Source: Oceanisphaera litoralis (lineage in GTDB: Bacteria > Pseudomonadota > Gammaproteobacteria > Enterobacterales > Aeromonadaceae). Taken from it: a DNA stretch of 64,000 bases. The stretch is taken from assembly GCF_016907015.1 (NCBI RefSeq), contig NZ_JAFBBE010000003.1, positions 109,189-173,188 of the forward strand, given 5' to 3'. Below are positions 10,026 through 18,275 of the stretch, one piece after another; positions within the stretch are counted from its first letter, which is position 1; every line of letters begins with the position of its first letter. The notes beneath the pieces were generated by a model. That model saw only the letters and a program-made list of their open reading frames with translations, had not been told where the DNA came from and did no database searches. A program made the position numbers and the translations under genes.

Positions 10026-12032
10026 TCAGCCAAGCAGTCGGGCCAAATCGGCGGTAATGCGTGCCGCTTCTTTCAGATAGCCGTCATCCGGCTCGAAATC
10101 GCCGGGGATATTATCGAGGGAATCGACCGGATCCAGTCCGGCCCGGCGTAAGCGGTCGTTAAGACGGGCCAGAGACTTGGCGTCCTGCTCTTCCATCTCG
10201 GTTTTGCGCTCAACAAGATTGAGTGAAACCGAGTCCTTGTCTTTCAGCTTCTTGTATTCCTTGATGTCTTCAAAGACATAAACAAATTCGGGATCCTGTT
10301 CGATTCGCGCCTGATGGCGCTGACGAAGCTGACCCAGCAGCGGCGTCAGATCCCGAATACGCTTGAAGTCGAGGCTGGCAATCTGATCCCAGGGCAGTGC
10401 GTTCTTCTCCAGGCTTTCACCGGTTTCCTCCGCCATTATGGGGGTCGGGAACGGGATATCCGGTCGCACCCCCTTGTTCTGGGTGCTGCCACCGTTGATA
10501 CGATAAAACTTGGCGATGGTGAACTGCACAAAACCCATGGGATTTTCGTAAAGATCGTAAATGCGCGACAGGCTGCGATGCTGCTGCACCGTGCCCTTGC
10601 CAAAGGTGTTTTCACCCAGGATCACCGCCCGACCATAGTCTTTCATGGCGGCGGCAAAAATCTCGGAAGCCGAAGCAGAATATCGATCCACCAGCACCGT
10701 CATCGGCCCCTCGTAGGCCAGCATGTCGTCCTCGTCGCCATTGACCGAAATACGGCCCAGGCCATCGCGGATCTGCACCACGGGGCCGCTGTCGATAAAG
10801 AGACCGGTCAGGGCCGAGGCCTCGGTCAGGGCGCCACCCCCATTGCCGCGCAGGTCGATGACCAGCCCCTGAATACCCTGGGTTTTCAACTTGTTGATTT
10901 CTTCCGCCACATCGGTGCTGAGATTGACGTAGAAGCTCGGAATTTCGATAACACCGATGTTTTCACCGTCGATCTGCAATACCTTGCCGCTGGCGGCTCT
11001 GTCTTCCAGTCGAACCGTGTCACGGGTCAGCTCGATCACTTTTGGCGTTGCCGTTACCGCCTTGCCACGCTGAATCTGTAACCAGACCCGGGTGCCTTTA
11101 CGCCCCTTGATCAGGTCAACCACTTCATCCAGCCGCCAGCCGATCACGTCGATGACCTTGTCCGCACTCTGCCCCACCCCGATAATCCGGTCTTCGGGCT
11201 GCAGCTCACCGGACTTGGCGGCAGGACCGCCCGGCACCAGGGAGCGGATCACCGTATAGTCGTCTTCGGCCTGCAATACGGCGCCGATGCCTTCGAGCGA
11301 CAAGTTCATTTCGGTCTCGAAACGTTCGGCATTGCGGGGGCTGAGATAACTGGTGTGCGGCTCTATGGCCCGGGCAAAGGCATTGGCAAAGCTCTGGAAG
11401 GCATCTTCACTTTCACTCTGGGCCAGACGCTTGATGGCGTTGTTGTAACGCTTGCCCAGGGTATCGCGGATCTCGTCCCACTCTTTATCGGCCAGCGCCA
11501 GACTCAGGGCGTCGTATTTGACCCGCTGATACCAGAGCCGGTCCAGCTCCTGCCCGTCATTGGGCCAGTCGGCCTTGCGACGATCGAACTGATACTGCTC
11601 CTGACCGTCGAAGGTCATGGGGGTATCGAGTAACGACAGGGCATACACCAGACGCTGATAACGCTGCTGCAGACTGTCGTTATACATATTGAAGGCAATG
11701 TCGAGCCGGCCAGCTCTCAGCGCATCATCGAATCCGTCACGATAGTGCTCGAAGCGGGCGATATCGGCCTGAGTAAAAATGTTTTTGCTGTAATCCAGAC
11801 TTTCGATGAAGCGATCGAAGATCGCTTCCGAGAAGGCATTATCAAGCTGGAACTGACGATAATGAGAACGGGTGAACAGCGCGGTAACCCGCTTGCTGGC
11901 AGCCGCATGCTGACTTTCCGGTGCCAAGACAGGAATGGCGGAGGCATCGATGGCCGGCGGTACCGCCCAGGCGATTCCCGCCGCCATGATACCGGCGGCT
12001 ACCAGAGACAAACGAATTCCGGGACTGATCAA
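10026..12032 (-). CDS. prc: Tail-specific periplasmic protease Prc (Tsp), S41 family
   Basis: Degrades periplasmic proteins by their C-terminal tails and, in relatives, processes FtsI and MepS. The 668-aa protein opens with a signal peptide (hydrophobic stretch ending near AWA at residue 23). A PDZ domain lies around 240-325, and the S41 core has Ser454 in RYSASASEIF, Asp465, and Lys479 in FGKGTVQ, with exactly the E. coli spacing. The start is TTG, but the ribosome site AAGGAG seven bases upstream overlaps the proQ stop codon, so I trust it. It follows proQ at a 10-base gap, implying coupled translation as in enteric bacteria. Confidence 0.96.
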   Translation of the reverse strand: MISPGIRLSLVAAGIMAAGIAWAVPPAIDASAIPVLAPESQHAAASKRVTALFTRSHYRQFQLDNAFSEAIFDRFIESLDYSKNIFTQADIARFEHYRDGFDDALRAGRLDIAFNMYNDSLQQRYQRLVYALSLLDTPMTFDGQEQYQFDRRKADWPNDGQELDRLWYQRVKYDALSLALADKEWDEIRDTLGKRYNNAIKRLAQSESEDAFQSFANAFARAIEPHTSYLSPRNAERFETEMNLSLEGIGAVLQAEDDYTVIRSLVPGGPAAKSGELQPEDRIIGVGQSADKVIDVIGWRLDEVVDLIKGRKGTRVWLQIQRGKAVTATPKVIELTRDTVRLEDRAASGKVLQIDGENIGVIEIPSFYVNLSTDVAEEINKLKTQGIQGLVIDLRGNGGGALTEASALTGLFIDSGPVVQIRDGLGRISVNGDEDDMLAYEGPMTVLVDRYSASASEIFAAAMKDYGRAVILGENTFGKGTVQQHRSLSRIYDLYENPMGFVQFTIAKFYRINGGSTQNKGVRPDIPFPTPIMAEETGESLEKNALPWDQIASLDFKRIRDLTPLLGQLRQRHQARIEQDPEFVYVFEDIKEYKKLKDKDSVSLNLVERKTEMEEQDAKSLARLNDRLRRAGLDPVDSLDNIPGDFEPDDGYLKEAARITADLARLLG

Positions 12033-12042
12033 ACCCTACTCC

Positions 12043-12588
12043 TTAAAGAATAAGATGCTCAAACTTGACGCGCATGGACATGCCGGTTTTAAGTTCCACC
12101 TGAACATCATCGCGAGTCACTTCTTTAATGGTAGCGGGAACCGGTGACTTGCCCAGCAATACTTTGACATTCTGCTCTACGGTCAGGGCCGCCGGATCCA
12201 CCTTGCGGGGCTTGGGCTTGGGCTTTTTGGCGGCAGGCTTGTCCTTGCGCGGACCAAACACCTTCTCTTTGCTTTCCTTGAGCGCACCCTTGGCATGATC
12301 CACATGTTCCTGGGTCAGCTCGCCACAAGGCTCACCGTCCAGGTCTACCCGGATCTGGCCGGCCTTGAGGCCGTGCAGGTAACGCCAGCTGGAGGTGTAC
12401 TGACGCAACGCCGTGCGCAGCAGGGTCTTGGATACCTTGGGATCCTCCGCCAGACGGGCGGCCAGATCCTGAAAAATACCAATTTTCAGCGGCTTGGCTT
12501 CGCCGGTCGCTACGAAGCACTGGGGGAAGCATTCGGCCAGATAGGCGATGACTTCTTTACTGTTTTTCAACTTTTCCGAGTTTTCCAT
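12043..12588 (-). CDS. proQ: RNA chaperone ProQ
   Basis: Global RNA-binding protein of the FinO/ProQ family, which binds structured sRNAs and mRNA 3' ends. About 181 aa. The FinO domain ([16 protein letters not shown] through about residue 115) includes the conserved [15 protein letters not shown]-like stretch. Next come a lysine- and proline-rich basic linker and a C-terminal Tudor-like domain ([31 protein letters not shown]). The frame can extend to 12639, but the ATG at 12588 has an AAGG site six bases upstream and gives the family N-terminus. Co-transcribed with prc. Confidence 0.95.
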   Translation of the reverse strand: MENSEKLKNSKEVIAYLAECFPQCFVATGEAKPLKIGIFQDLAARLAEDPKVSKTLLRTALRQYTSSWRYLHGLKAGQIRVDLDGEPCGELTQEHVDHAKGALKESKEKVFGPRKDKPAAKKPKPKPRKVDPAALTVEQNVKVLLGKSPVPATIKEVTRDDVQVELKTGMSMRVKFEHLIL

Positions 12589-12675
12589 GAAATACCTTGG
12601 TGTAAGACCTGAGGGCGCAGCGCCCATTGAAACATGCATATTATAAAGCGCGCACTGACAAAAGCGACCCCGGCG

Positions 12676-13134
12676 TTACAACCGAGGTAACACGGCGGCA
12701 ACCCAGTGCCGCAATCCGGCTTCGTCTTCTTCATCAAAACGCCCGAACGAGGGGCTGTCGATGTCCAGCACGCCCCATACCGCATCGCCCTGACCCAGCG
12801 GTAGCACGATTTCGGCGTTGCTGGCCCCGTCACAGGCGATATGGCCGGAAAATTCATGTACATTGGCAATCCGCTGTACCTGGCCGGTCGCCGCGGCGGT
12901 ACCACAGACTCCCTTGCCGACCGGAATCCGGATGCAAGCCGGTTTGCCCTGGAAGGGGCCCAACACCAGGGTGTCCTCTTCGCGCAGATAAAAACCCACC
13001 CAATTGATGTCTTCCAGTGCCAGATTAAGCAGGGCGGACAGATTGGCGAGCTTGGCAATACGATTGGGCTCACCGTCGCACAGGGCAAGTGCCTGAGCGG
13101 TGAGGCTTTGGTAAAATGCAGACTTTTCAGACAT
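12676..13134 (-). CDS. msrC: Free methionine-(R)-sulfoxide reductase (GAF domain)
   Basis: Reduces free L-methionine-(R)-sulfoxide in the cytoplasm as part of oxidative defence. The 152-aa protein is one GAF domain. Cysteines at 67, 77 (GVCGTA) and 101 (HIACD) have the 10- and 24-residue spacing of the catalytic and resolving cysteines of E. coli YebR/MsrC. The Asp-rich C-terminal part (VWGVLDIDSPSF) is typical. It lies upstream of proQ on the same strand with an 87-base gap and may feed into that operon. It is divergent from the ABC exporter gene across 75 bases. Confidence 0.94.
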   Translation of the reverse strand: MSEKSAFYQSLTAQALALCDGEPNRIAKLANLSALLNLALEDINWVGFYLREEDTLVLGPFQGKPACIRIPVGKGVCGTAAATGQVQRIANVHEFSGHIACDGASNAEIVLPLGQGDAVWGVLDIDSPSFGRFDEEDEAGLRHWVAAVLPRL

Positions 13135-13209
13135 AAAATACAGAGCGCCGTTAATTTTCGCTTAACTTACCTGCCCTGCTCCCAAATGAAAACCCGATGA
13201 TGGTGATTG

Positions 13210-14997
13210 ATGGATAAAAAAACGCTGAATGCTCCGCTTTTGCAGTGGCCGAACATCATGCGGATGATGCAGCGCCATCGCTCCCTGCTGATTTATGCCC
13301 ATCTGTTTGCCCTGTGCGGCACCCTGCTGGCGGTGCCGGTCCCCCTGCTGATGCCCTTGCTGGTCGATGAAGTGCTGCTGGACAGCCCCGGTCGTCTGCT
13401 GAGCGGACTGGACGGGCTGCTGCCCGTGGCCTGGCAGACCGGTGTCGGCTATATTCTCGCGGTGCTGGTCATCACCCTGCTGCTGCGCAGCCTGTCGCTG
13501 GTGTTCAACATCATTCAGGGACGCCAGTTTGCCCGGGTGGCCAAGCACCTGACCTTTCAGATCCGTCGACGACTGGCGCGCCAGTTGACCCGAACCCCCC
13601 TGCGCGCCTTCGAGTCTATCGGGGCCGGCAGCGTCAGTTCGCATTTTGTCACCGATGTGGAAACCCTGGATAAATTTCTGGGTGAAACCCTGAGCCGCTT
13701 GTTGATCAGCATACTGAGCGTGGTGGGCACGGCCGTGGTGTTGCTGCTGCTCAACTGGCAGCTTGGGCTCTTTATTCTGCTGCTGAACCCGGTGGTGGTG
13801 TATTTTTCCAGCCGTCTGGGGGCCAGGGTCAAGCATCTGAAACGCGACGAGAACAGCGCCTTCGAGGTGTTCCAGCAAGCGCTGGTGGAAACCCTGGACG
13901 GCATTCACGAAATTCGGGCCGCCAACCGGGAACGTCACTATATGCTGCGGGTGATCGACCGGGCCCGCGGGGTGCGCGATACCGCCATCGATTACGCCTG
14001 GAAGAGTGAAGCCGCCGGACGCGCCAGCTTTCTGCTGTTTTTGTCCGGGGTGGAGCTGTTCAGAGCCACCGGCATGATCATGGTGCTGTATACCGACCTG
14101 ACCGTCGGCCAGATCTTCGCGGTGTTCAGCTACCTGTGGTTCATGATGGGGCCGGTGCAGGACCTGCTCAACATGCAGTACTCCTTTTATGCCGCCACCG
14201 CCGCGCTCAAGCGCATCAATCGCATGCTGGCCCTGGGGGGAGAGCCCGAGCGTCCGGGCCGCGTCGATCCCTTCGAGGGGGTCACAACCCTGCCGATTTC
14301 GGTAACGGGGCTCAGTTTTTCCTATAACGGCGAGCGCAAGGTGCTGGATGATGTCAGCCTGCAGATCCGGGCCGGTGAAAAAGTCGCCCTGGTCGGCGCC
14401 AGCGGCGGCGGCAAGTCCACCTTTATCCAGTTGCTGCTGGGCCTGTATCCGGCCGATGCCGGAGATATCTGCTTTGGCGGTGTCAACAGCCAGGACATCG
14501 GCTTTCCGACCATTCGTGAACATGTGGCCACCGTATTGCAGCAACCGATACTGTTCAACGATACGGTACGATCCAACCTGAGCCTGGGCGATATGCACGA
14601 CGACGAGACGCTGTGGCAGGCATTGCGGGTAGCGCAAATGGACGGGGTGATAGCGGACATGGACCAGGGGCTGGATACCCAGGTGGGCCGGCGCGGCGTC
14701 AAGCTGTCGGGGGGACAGCAGCAACGGCTCGCCATTGCCCGCATGGTGCTTAAAAATCCGGCCATCGTGATCCTGGATGAAGCCACCTCGGCACTGGATA
14801 CCGAAACCGAACAGAAGCTGCATCAGGCGCTGGCCGGCTTTTTGCGGGGCAGAACCACCCTGATAGTGGCGCACCGTTTAAGTTCGGTGCGCCAGGCGGA
14901 CAGGGTGCTGGTATTTGAAGACGGCAAAATCAGCCAGTCCGGCACCCATCACGAGCTGCTGGAGCAGCCCGGTTTATACCGTACCCTGTATTACTAA
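13210..14997 (+). CDS. ABC transporter, fused membrane and ATPase domains (MsbA/MDR-like)
   Basis: Half-transporter exporter of about 595 aa. The N-terminal ABC transmembrane region (roughly residues 20-320) has several long hydrophobic segments. The ATPase has Walker A GASGGGKST, Q-loop VLQQPIL, signature LSGGQQQR, Walker B AIVILDEATSALD and the H-loop IVAHRLSS. It should homodimerise in the inner membrane. Substrate cannot be read from sequence; lipids, drugs or peptides are possible. The frame starts TTG-ATG; I use the ATG at 13210. No terminator follows, only a G-rich tract before the convergent yebG-like gene. Confidence 0.9.
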   Translation: MDKKTLNAPLLQWPNIMRMMQRHRSLLIYAHLFALCGTLLAVPVPLLMPLLVDEVLLDSPGRLLSGLDGLLPVAWQTGVGYILAVLVITLLLRSLSLVFNIIQGRQFARVAKHLTFQIRRRLARQLTRTPLRAFESIGAGSVSSHFVTDVETLDKFLGETLSRLLISILSVVGTAVVLLLLNWQLGLFILLLNPVVVYFSSRLGARVKHLKRDENSAFEVFQQALVETLDGIHEIRAANRERHYMLRVIDRARGVRDTAIDYAWKSEAAGRASFLLFLSGVELFRATGMIMVLYTDLTVGQIFAVFSYLWFMMGPVQDLLNMQYSFYAATAALKRINRMLALGGEPERPGRVDPFEGVTTLPISVTGLSFSYNGERKVLDDVSLQIRAGEKVALVGASGGGKSTFIQLLLGLYPADAGDICFGGVNSQDIGFPTIREHVATVLQQPILFNDTVRSNLSLGDMHDDETLWQALRVAQMDGVIADMDQGLDTQVGRRGVKLSGGQQQRLAIARMVLKNPAIVILDEATSALDTETEQKLHQALAGFLRGRTTLIVAHRLSSVRQADRVLVFEDGKISQSGTHHELLEQPGLYRTLYY

Positions 14998-15002
14998 TGT
15001 GA

Positions 15003-15042
15003 GGGGTAAGGGGTTAGGGGTTAGGGGTTAGATGTGAGGGGG
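15003..15042. repeat. G-rich direct repeats with a four-run G-quadruplex motif
   Basis: Four GGGG runs at 15003, 15010, 15017 and 15024 are separated by three-base TAA or TTA spacers. The tract starts 6 bases after the ABC exporter stop codon and lies in the 50-base gap before the convergent YebG-type gene. It is the most regular member of a GTGAGGGG-type repeat family seen elsewhere in this window. Confidence 0.85.
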
Positions 15043-15047
15043 TCTGC

Positions 15048-15395
15048 TCAGGCCACCGACTGAATATCCTCGCCCTTTTCGGTAGATTCGGCATTGTCGG
15101 TAGATTCGGCATTGTCGGTAGATTCGGCATTGTCGGACGGCTCCGCCCCCTGCTTGTCGGCCTTTTTTACCGGTTTCTTTTTAGGTCCGCTCAACTGATC
15201 CTGATGCTGAGCCAGGTACAGGGCCAAGGCTTCGCGATCGGTTTCATTCAGACTGACCGGGGCATCGGCCAGCAGATCATCGAGGTGCTCGGCCAGGTCG
15301 AGCAGCCTGTCGTAGGCATCTGCGTCTTTTTTATTGGTAAACGTCATTTTATCGATTCCGTTTCTTACCACCAGGTACTGTATCGTCACTGCCAT
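15048..15395 (-). CDS. yebG: YebG family SOS-inducible protein
   Basis: The first 75 residues (MAVTIQYLVVRNG, MTFTNKKDADAYDRLLD, LALYLAQHQD) match E. coli YebG, a small DNA-damage-inducible protein of unclear function. The 115-aa protein has an extended tail: a lysine-rich patch, then three near-identical NAEST(D/E) repeats encoded by an 18-bp tandem repeat at 15079-15132. Regulation is visible: a textbook LexA box lies 14 bases upstream of the ATG. The ribosome site AGGAG is six bases before the start. Convergent with the ABC exporter gene. Confidence 0.92.
   Translation of the reverse strand: MAVTIQYLVVRNGIDKMTFTNKKDADAYDRLLDLAEHLDDLLADAPVSLNETDREALALYLAQHQDQLSGPKKKPVKKADKQGAEPSDNAESTDNAESTDNAESTEKGEDIQSVA
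15079..15132 (-). repeat. Three 18-bp tandem repeats in the yebG tail
   Basis: Three identical 18-bp units (15079-15096, 15097-15114, 15115-15132), in frame, encode the acidic NAESTD-type tail of YebG. Unit length is a multiple of three, so copy-number change would not break the frame. Confidence 0.9.
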
Positions 15396-15409
15396 AACTG
15401 ACTCCTATT

Positions 15410-15425
15410 CTGTATGTATATACAG
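15410..15425 (-). promoter_or_regulatory. LexA (SOS) operator of yebG
   Basis: The 16-bp sequence CTGTATGTATATACAG fits the CTGT-N8-ACAG consensus with an alternating TA centre. It lies 14 bases upstream of the yebG ATG, where it would overlap the promoter. YebG is a known SOS gene in E. coli, so the match is meaningful. Confidence 0.93.
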
Positions 15426-15476
15426 TAATGTTATGCCAGCCCGGTTGCAAGCCGTAATCGTGACCGCCCCCTGATC

Positions 15477-15660
15477 TAAGTAATCTTGCGTAACAAGTGT
15501 GGATGCAAGGGTTGGTTTGCCTTTATCGTCACCCTCGCGAAGGCGGGGGTCCAGTGTCTTTACAGGTGAACCGCAGTCTGAAAATTCTGCGCTACAGGCC
15601 CTGGATTCCCACCTTCGTGGGAATGACGACTGAACCACTCCTGTTATGCGGTATTACTTA
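15477..15660. mobile_element. 184-bp MITE-like element, copy 1
   Basis: The element is bounded by TA and has terminal inverted repeats (TAAGTAAT then GCGTAACA on the left; their imperfect complement on the right). Inside are two short palindromes of the CCTTCGNGG type. A second copy at 35474-35657 has the same length with about seven mismatches. It encodes no protein. TA-bounded ends suggest mobilisation by an IS630/Tc1-type transposase, which is not in the window. Confidence 0.82.
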
Positions 15661-15733
15661 TGCACCCTGCTCTCAACCTGCTCTATACAACGACGCTATA
15701 CGCGTTATGATGGCTGAATAGGGTCGTTTTAAT

Positions 15734-15896
15734 GGGAATGGGCAACTTTTTGGGCCCGTGGCTGGCGAGCTGGCGTATTCTGGCCGATAGTTTAATCGAA
15801 GTGCGCCTTCTTTTGGTGCCTTCACACTAGCGCACGGCTCATCATATGAGCCATTCCCCTAGGCCAGGTACATGGATTTCGTACCTGGCTTTTTTT
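15734..15896 (+). ncRNA. Possible structured RNA or mRNA leader ending in an intrinsic terminator
   Basis: The segment has a closing stem GGGAATGG (15734-15741) with CCATTCCC (15851-15858). Inner helices are GTGCGC (15801-15806) with GCGCAC (15830-15835) and GGCTCAT (15836-15842) with ATGAGCC (15846-15852). A strong terminator hairpin follows at 15863-15889 with a T run. No credible reading frame covers it. The last helix shares two bases with the closing stem, so the two could compete. It ends 114 bases before the Bcr/CflA efflux gene. It could be an attenuator leader of that gene or a free sRNA. I do not recognise any known riboswitch class, and pairing was done by eye. Confidence 0.38.
15863..15896 (+). 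terminator. Intrinsic terminator upstream of the efflux gene
   Basis: A perfect 9-bp stem (GCCAGGTAC, 15863-15871, with GTACCTGGC, 15881-15889) is followed by seven Ts. No plus-strand protein gene ends nearby (the ABC gene stops 870 bases upstream), so it must serve a non-coding transcript or attenuate the gene at 16010. Confidence 0.9.
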
Positions 15897-16009
15897 GCCT
15901 GTTATTTTTGGTCGCTTGGTACCGATAATAACCATCATTTTCTTATCTCATTCTTATCACAACAGCAGGCTGGGAGCCGGGTTGTTGCCTCGGAGGAACC
16001 CGCTACATT

Positions 16010-17188
16010 ATGTCATCCAGTGCCACCTTACCGCTGATTATCCTGCTGGGCGCCGTCTCTGCCCTTACCCCATTGGCTATCGATATGTACCTGCCGGCCA
16101 TGCCCGCCATCGCCGATGCCCTATCCAGTAACTCCCATCGCGTACAGGCCACCCTCGCCGCCTACACCGGCGGCTTTGCCCTCGGCCAGTTGCTGTTTGG
16201 TCCGCTTTCCGACGCACGCGGGCGTCGTCCTGTGCTGCTTGGCGGTATGCTGATCTTCATGCTGGCCGCCCTGCTCTGTGCCCTGGCCACCAACGTCGAC
16301 AGCCTGACCTGGCTAAGAGCGGCCCAGGGGTTTGCCGGCGCCGCCTCTGCGGTGGTGGTCCAGGCGCTGGTGCGCGATTTGTTCGACCGGGAAGACTTTG
16401 CCCGCACCATGGCCTATATCACCCTGGTGATGACCCTGGCCCCCCTGATAGCCCCCATGCTAGGCGGTCATCTGGCACACTGGTTTGGCTGGCGTTCCAT
16501 TTTCTGGGTGCTGGCCGGCGTGACCGCCCTGATAGCCCTGCTATGCAGTCTGCGGCTGCCGGAAACCCTGGCACCGGAACGCCGGCAGCCATTGCACCTG
16601 ATGTCGATTCTGCGCAGCTACCTGCGTCTGCTTAGCACGCGTCAGGCGCTCGGCTTCATGCTCTGTGGTGCCTTTTCCTTTGCCGGCATGTTTGCCTTTC
16701 TTACCGGCGCCGCTTTTATCTATATCGAACTCTATGATATCCCTTCCCAGCATGTCGGCTATCTGTTCGGGCTCAATGTGCTGAGCCTGATGCTGTTCAC
16801 CACCCTCAACGGCAAATGGGTACGCCGCCTGGGCTCACGGACCATGCTGCGGCTGGCGCTGGGGCTGCAACTACTGGCCGGCATCCTGATGCCAATCGGG
16901 CCCTTGCTGGGCTGGGGACTCTGGTCGGTGGTGGTGCCCATCATGCTCTATGTCGGCGTCATTTCCACCATCGGCAGCAACACCATGGCCAGCCTGCTCG
17001 CCAGCCTGCCCAATCTGGCGGGCACCGCCTCGTCACTGGCCGGCACCCTGCGCTTTGGCATCGCCGCCCTGATCGGCGCCCTGGTTGCCGCCCTGCCGGA
17101 CAGTTCCCCCCTGTATATGCTGCTGACCATGAGCGGCTGTGCCCTGCTCTCGATGCTGGCCTATCGACTGCTGTGCGAACGGGAGTGA
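16010..17188 (+). CDS. Bcr/CflA family multidrug efflux MFS transporter
   Basis: Inner-membrane drug:proton antiporter of 392 aa with twelve hydrophobic segments. Family signatures are PLAIDMYLPAMPAIA near residue 20, the loop GPLSDARGRRPVLL between segments 2 and 3, and the antiporter-type segment RAAQGFAGAASAVVVQALVRDLF. Relatives in E. coli (Bcr) export bicyclomycin and other drugs; the substrate here is unknown. A GGAGGA ribosome site lies 12 bases before the ATG, a little far. Its transcript probably starts upstream of, or just after, a strong terminator at 15863-15896, suggesting attenuation control. Confidence 0.92.
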   Translation: MSSSATLPLIILLGAVSALTPLAIDMYLPAMPAIADALSSNSHRVQATLAAYTGGFALGQLLFGPLSDARGRRPVLLGGMLIFMLAALLCALATNVDSLTWLRAAQGFAGAASAVVVQALVRDLFDREDFARTMAYITLVMTLAPLIAPMLGGHLAHWFGWRSIFWVLAGVTALIALLCSLRLPETLAPERRQPLHLMSILRSYLRLLSTRQALGFMLCGAFSFAGMFAFLTGAAFIYIELYDIPSQHVGYLFGLNVLSLMLFTTLNGKWVRRLGSRTMLRLALGLQLLAGILMPIGPLLGWGLWSVVVPIMLYVGVISTIGSNTMASLLASLPNLAGTASSLAGTLRFGIAALIGALVAALPDSSPLYMLLTMSGCALLSMLAYRLLCERE

Positions 17189-17243
17189 TGCCTGCTCCAT
17201 TTAAACTGCGTCACCATCATGATTATGTTTAATGGTGGCAGAA

Positions 17244-17270
17244 ATAAAACGGGAAGCCTGCGCTTCCCGT
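17244..17270 (-). terminator. Intrinsic terminator after qmcA
   Basis: A 9-bp stem ACGGGAAGC/GCTTCCCGT (17249-17257, 17262-17270) is followed on the minus strand by TTTAT. It lies between the convergent efflux and qmcA genes and may act in both directions. Confidence 0.72.
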
Positions 17271-17308
17271 TCACTCCGGTTTATTCACCCAGGTTCATTA
17301 ATCCTGGT

Positions 17309-18262
17309 TTATTTTGACGGCCCCTTGAGCAGGGCTTCGATGCTGCCGACCGCGCCCAATACGCTGCTGGCTTCATAAGGCAGGAAGATGCGATCTCCTT
17401 CCTTGCCGATGTCCGGCAGCGTCTTCAGGTATTCCAGCCCCAGCAGATAACCGACCACCAGTTGCGGATCCAGTTTCTCGTTACCGGCGGCCAGCACCTG
17501 ATCGATGGCCTGACGCTGACCGTCGGCCATCAGGATCGCGGCCTCTTTCTTCCCCTCGGCCACCAGAATGCTGGATCGCTTCTCGCCTTCTGCCTTGGCG
17601 ATAGCCGCTTCCCGTTCGCCACTGGCGCGCAATACCAGCGCCCGGCGTTCCCGCTCGGCCGCCATCTGCTTGCGCATGGCGTCTTCGACTTCGGTCGGAA
17701 TGAGAATGTCCTGTATCTCCACCCGGGTGACCTTGACGCCCCACTTGTTGCCCGCCTCGTCCATCACCAGCTGCAACTTGTCGTTGATTTCCTGACGCGA
17801 CTCGAACAGTTTATCGAGCTCCATCTTGCCCATTTCCGAACGCAAGGAGGTCTTGGCCAGTATTTCGATGGCCTGAATCAGGTTCTCGGTCTGATAGACG
17901 GCCCGCTCCGGATCGATGACCTGAAAATACAGGGCGCCGTTCACGGTGACGCTGACGTTGTCGGCGGTGATCACCGACTGACCGGGAAAGTCGAGCACCG
18001 TCTCGCGCCGGTCGATGCGGGTTTCTTCCTGCACGACCGCGACGCTTTCCCCGCCGATGGCCTGATAGCGCCGCACCTTGATAGAACGGGGCTTGTCCAC
18101 CAGAGGAATAATCCAGTTTACCCCCGGACTCAGGGTTTTCTGATAACTGCCGAGGCGCTCGATCACCACGGCTTCCGACTGCTGTATGATCATCAGGCCC
18201 TTGATGATCAGCACCAGGATCAATACGGTAAACACCAGCGCAATTATTAACATCGCATCCAT
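17309..18262 (-). CDS. qmcA: SPFH/stomatin-like membrane protease-associated protein QmcA
   Basis: A 317-aa band-7 (SPFH) protein. One N-terminal transmembrane segment (residues about 4-26, IIALVFTVLILVLIIKG) is followed by the SPFH domain (SEAVVIERLGSYQKTLSPG through IQDILIPTEVEDAM). An Ala/Glu-rich coiled coil and a C-terminal tail (LGLEYLKTLP) follow. Such proteins form large rings in the inner membrane and associate with FtsH or act as scaffolds. It follows the NfeD-like gene by 13 bases, the standard ybbJ-qmcA arrangement, and the pair are expected to work together. Confidence 0.92.
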   Translation of the reverse strand: MDAMLIIALVFTVLILVLIIKGLMIIQQSEAVVIERLGSYQKTLSPGVNWIIPLVDKPRSIKVRRYQAIGGESVAVVQEETRIDRRETVLDFPGQSVITADNVSVTVNGALYFQVIDPERAVYQTENLIQAIEILAKTSLRSEMGKMELDKLFESRQEINDKLQLVMDEAGNKWGVKVTRVEIQDILIPTEVEDAMRKQMAAERERRALVLRASGEREAAIAKAEGEKRSSILVAEGKKEAAILMADGQRQAIDQVLAAGNEKLDPQLVVGYLLGLEYLKTLPDIGKEGDRIFLPYEASSVLGAVGSIEALLKGPSK

Positions 18263-18275
18263 TTACGTTCCCTCT

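Noticed and set aside
7509-10151. An 880-aa open frame opposite pepN
   Set aside because: pepN is intact with all catalytic motifs; the antisense frame has no family features and runs across the end of pepN into prc.
13162-14874. A 570-aa minus-strand frame opposite the ABC exporter
   Set aside because: The plus strand has all ABC motifs. The antisense protein is low-complexity (His/Gln/Gly) with no domain.
15003-15027. A telomere-like repeat suggesting a chromosome end
   Set aside because: It is short, internal and flanked by normal genes; it fits a local G-rich repeat family better.
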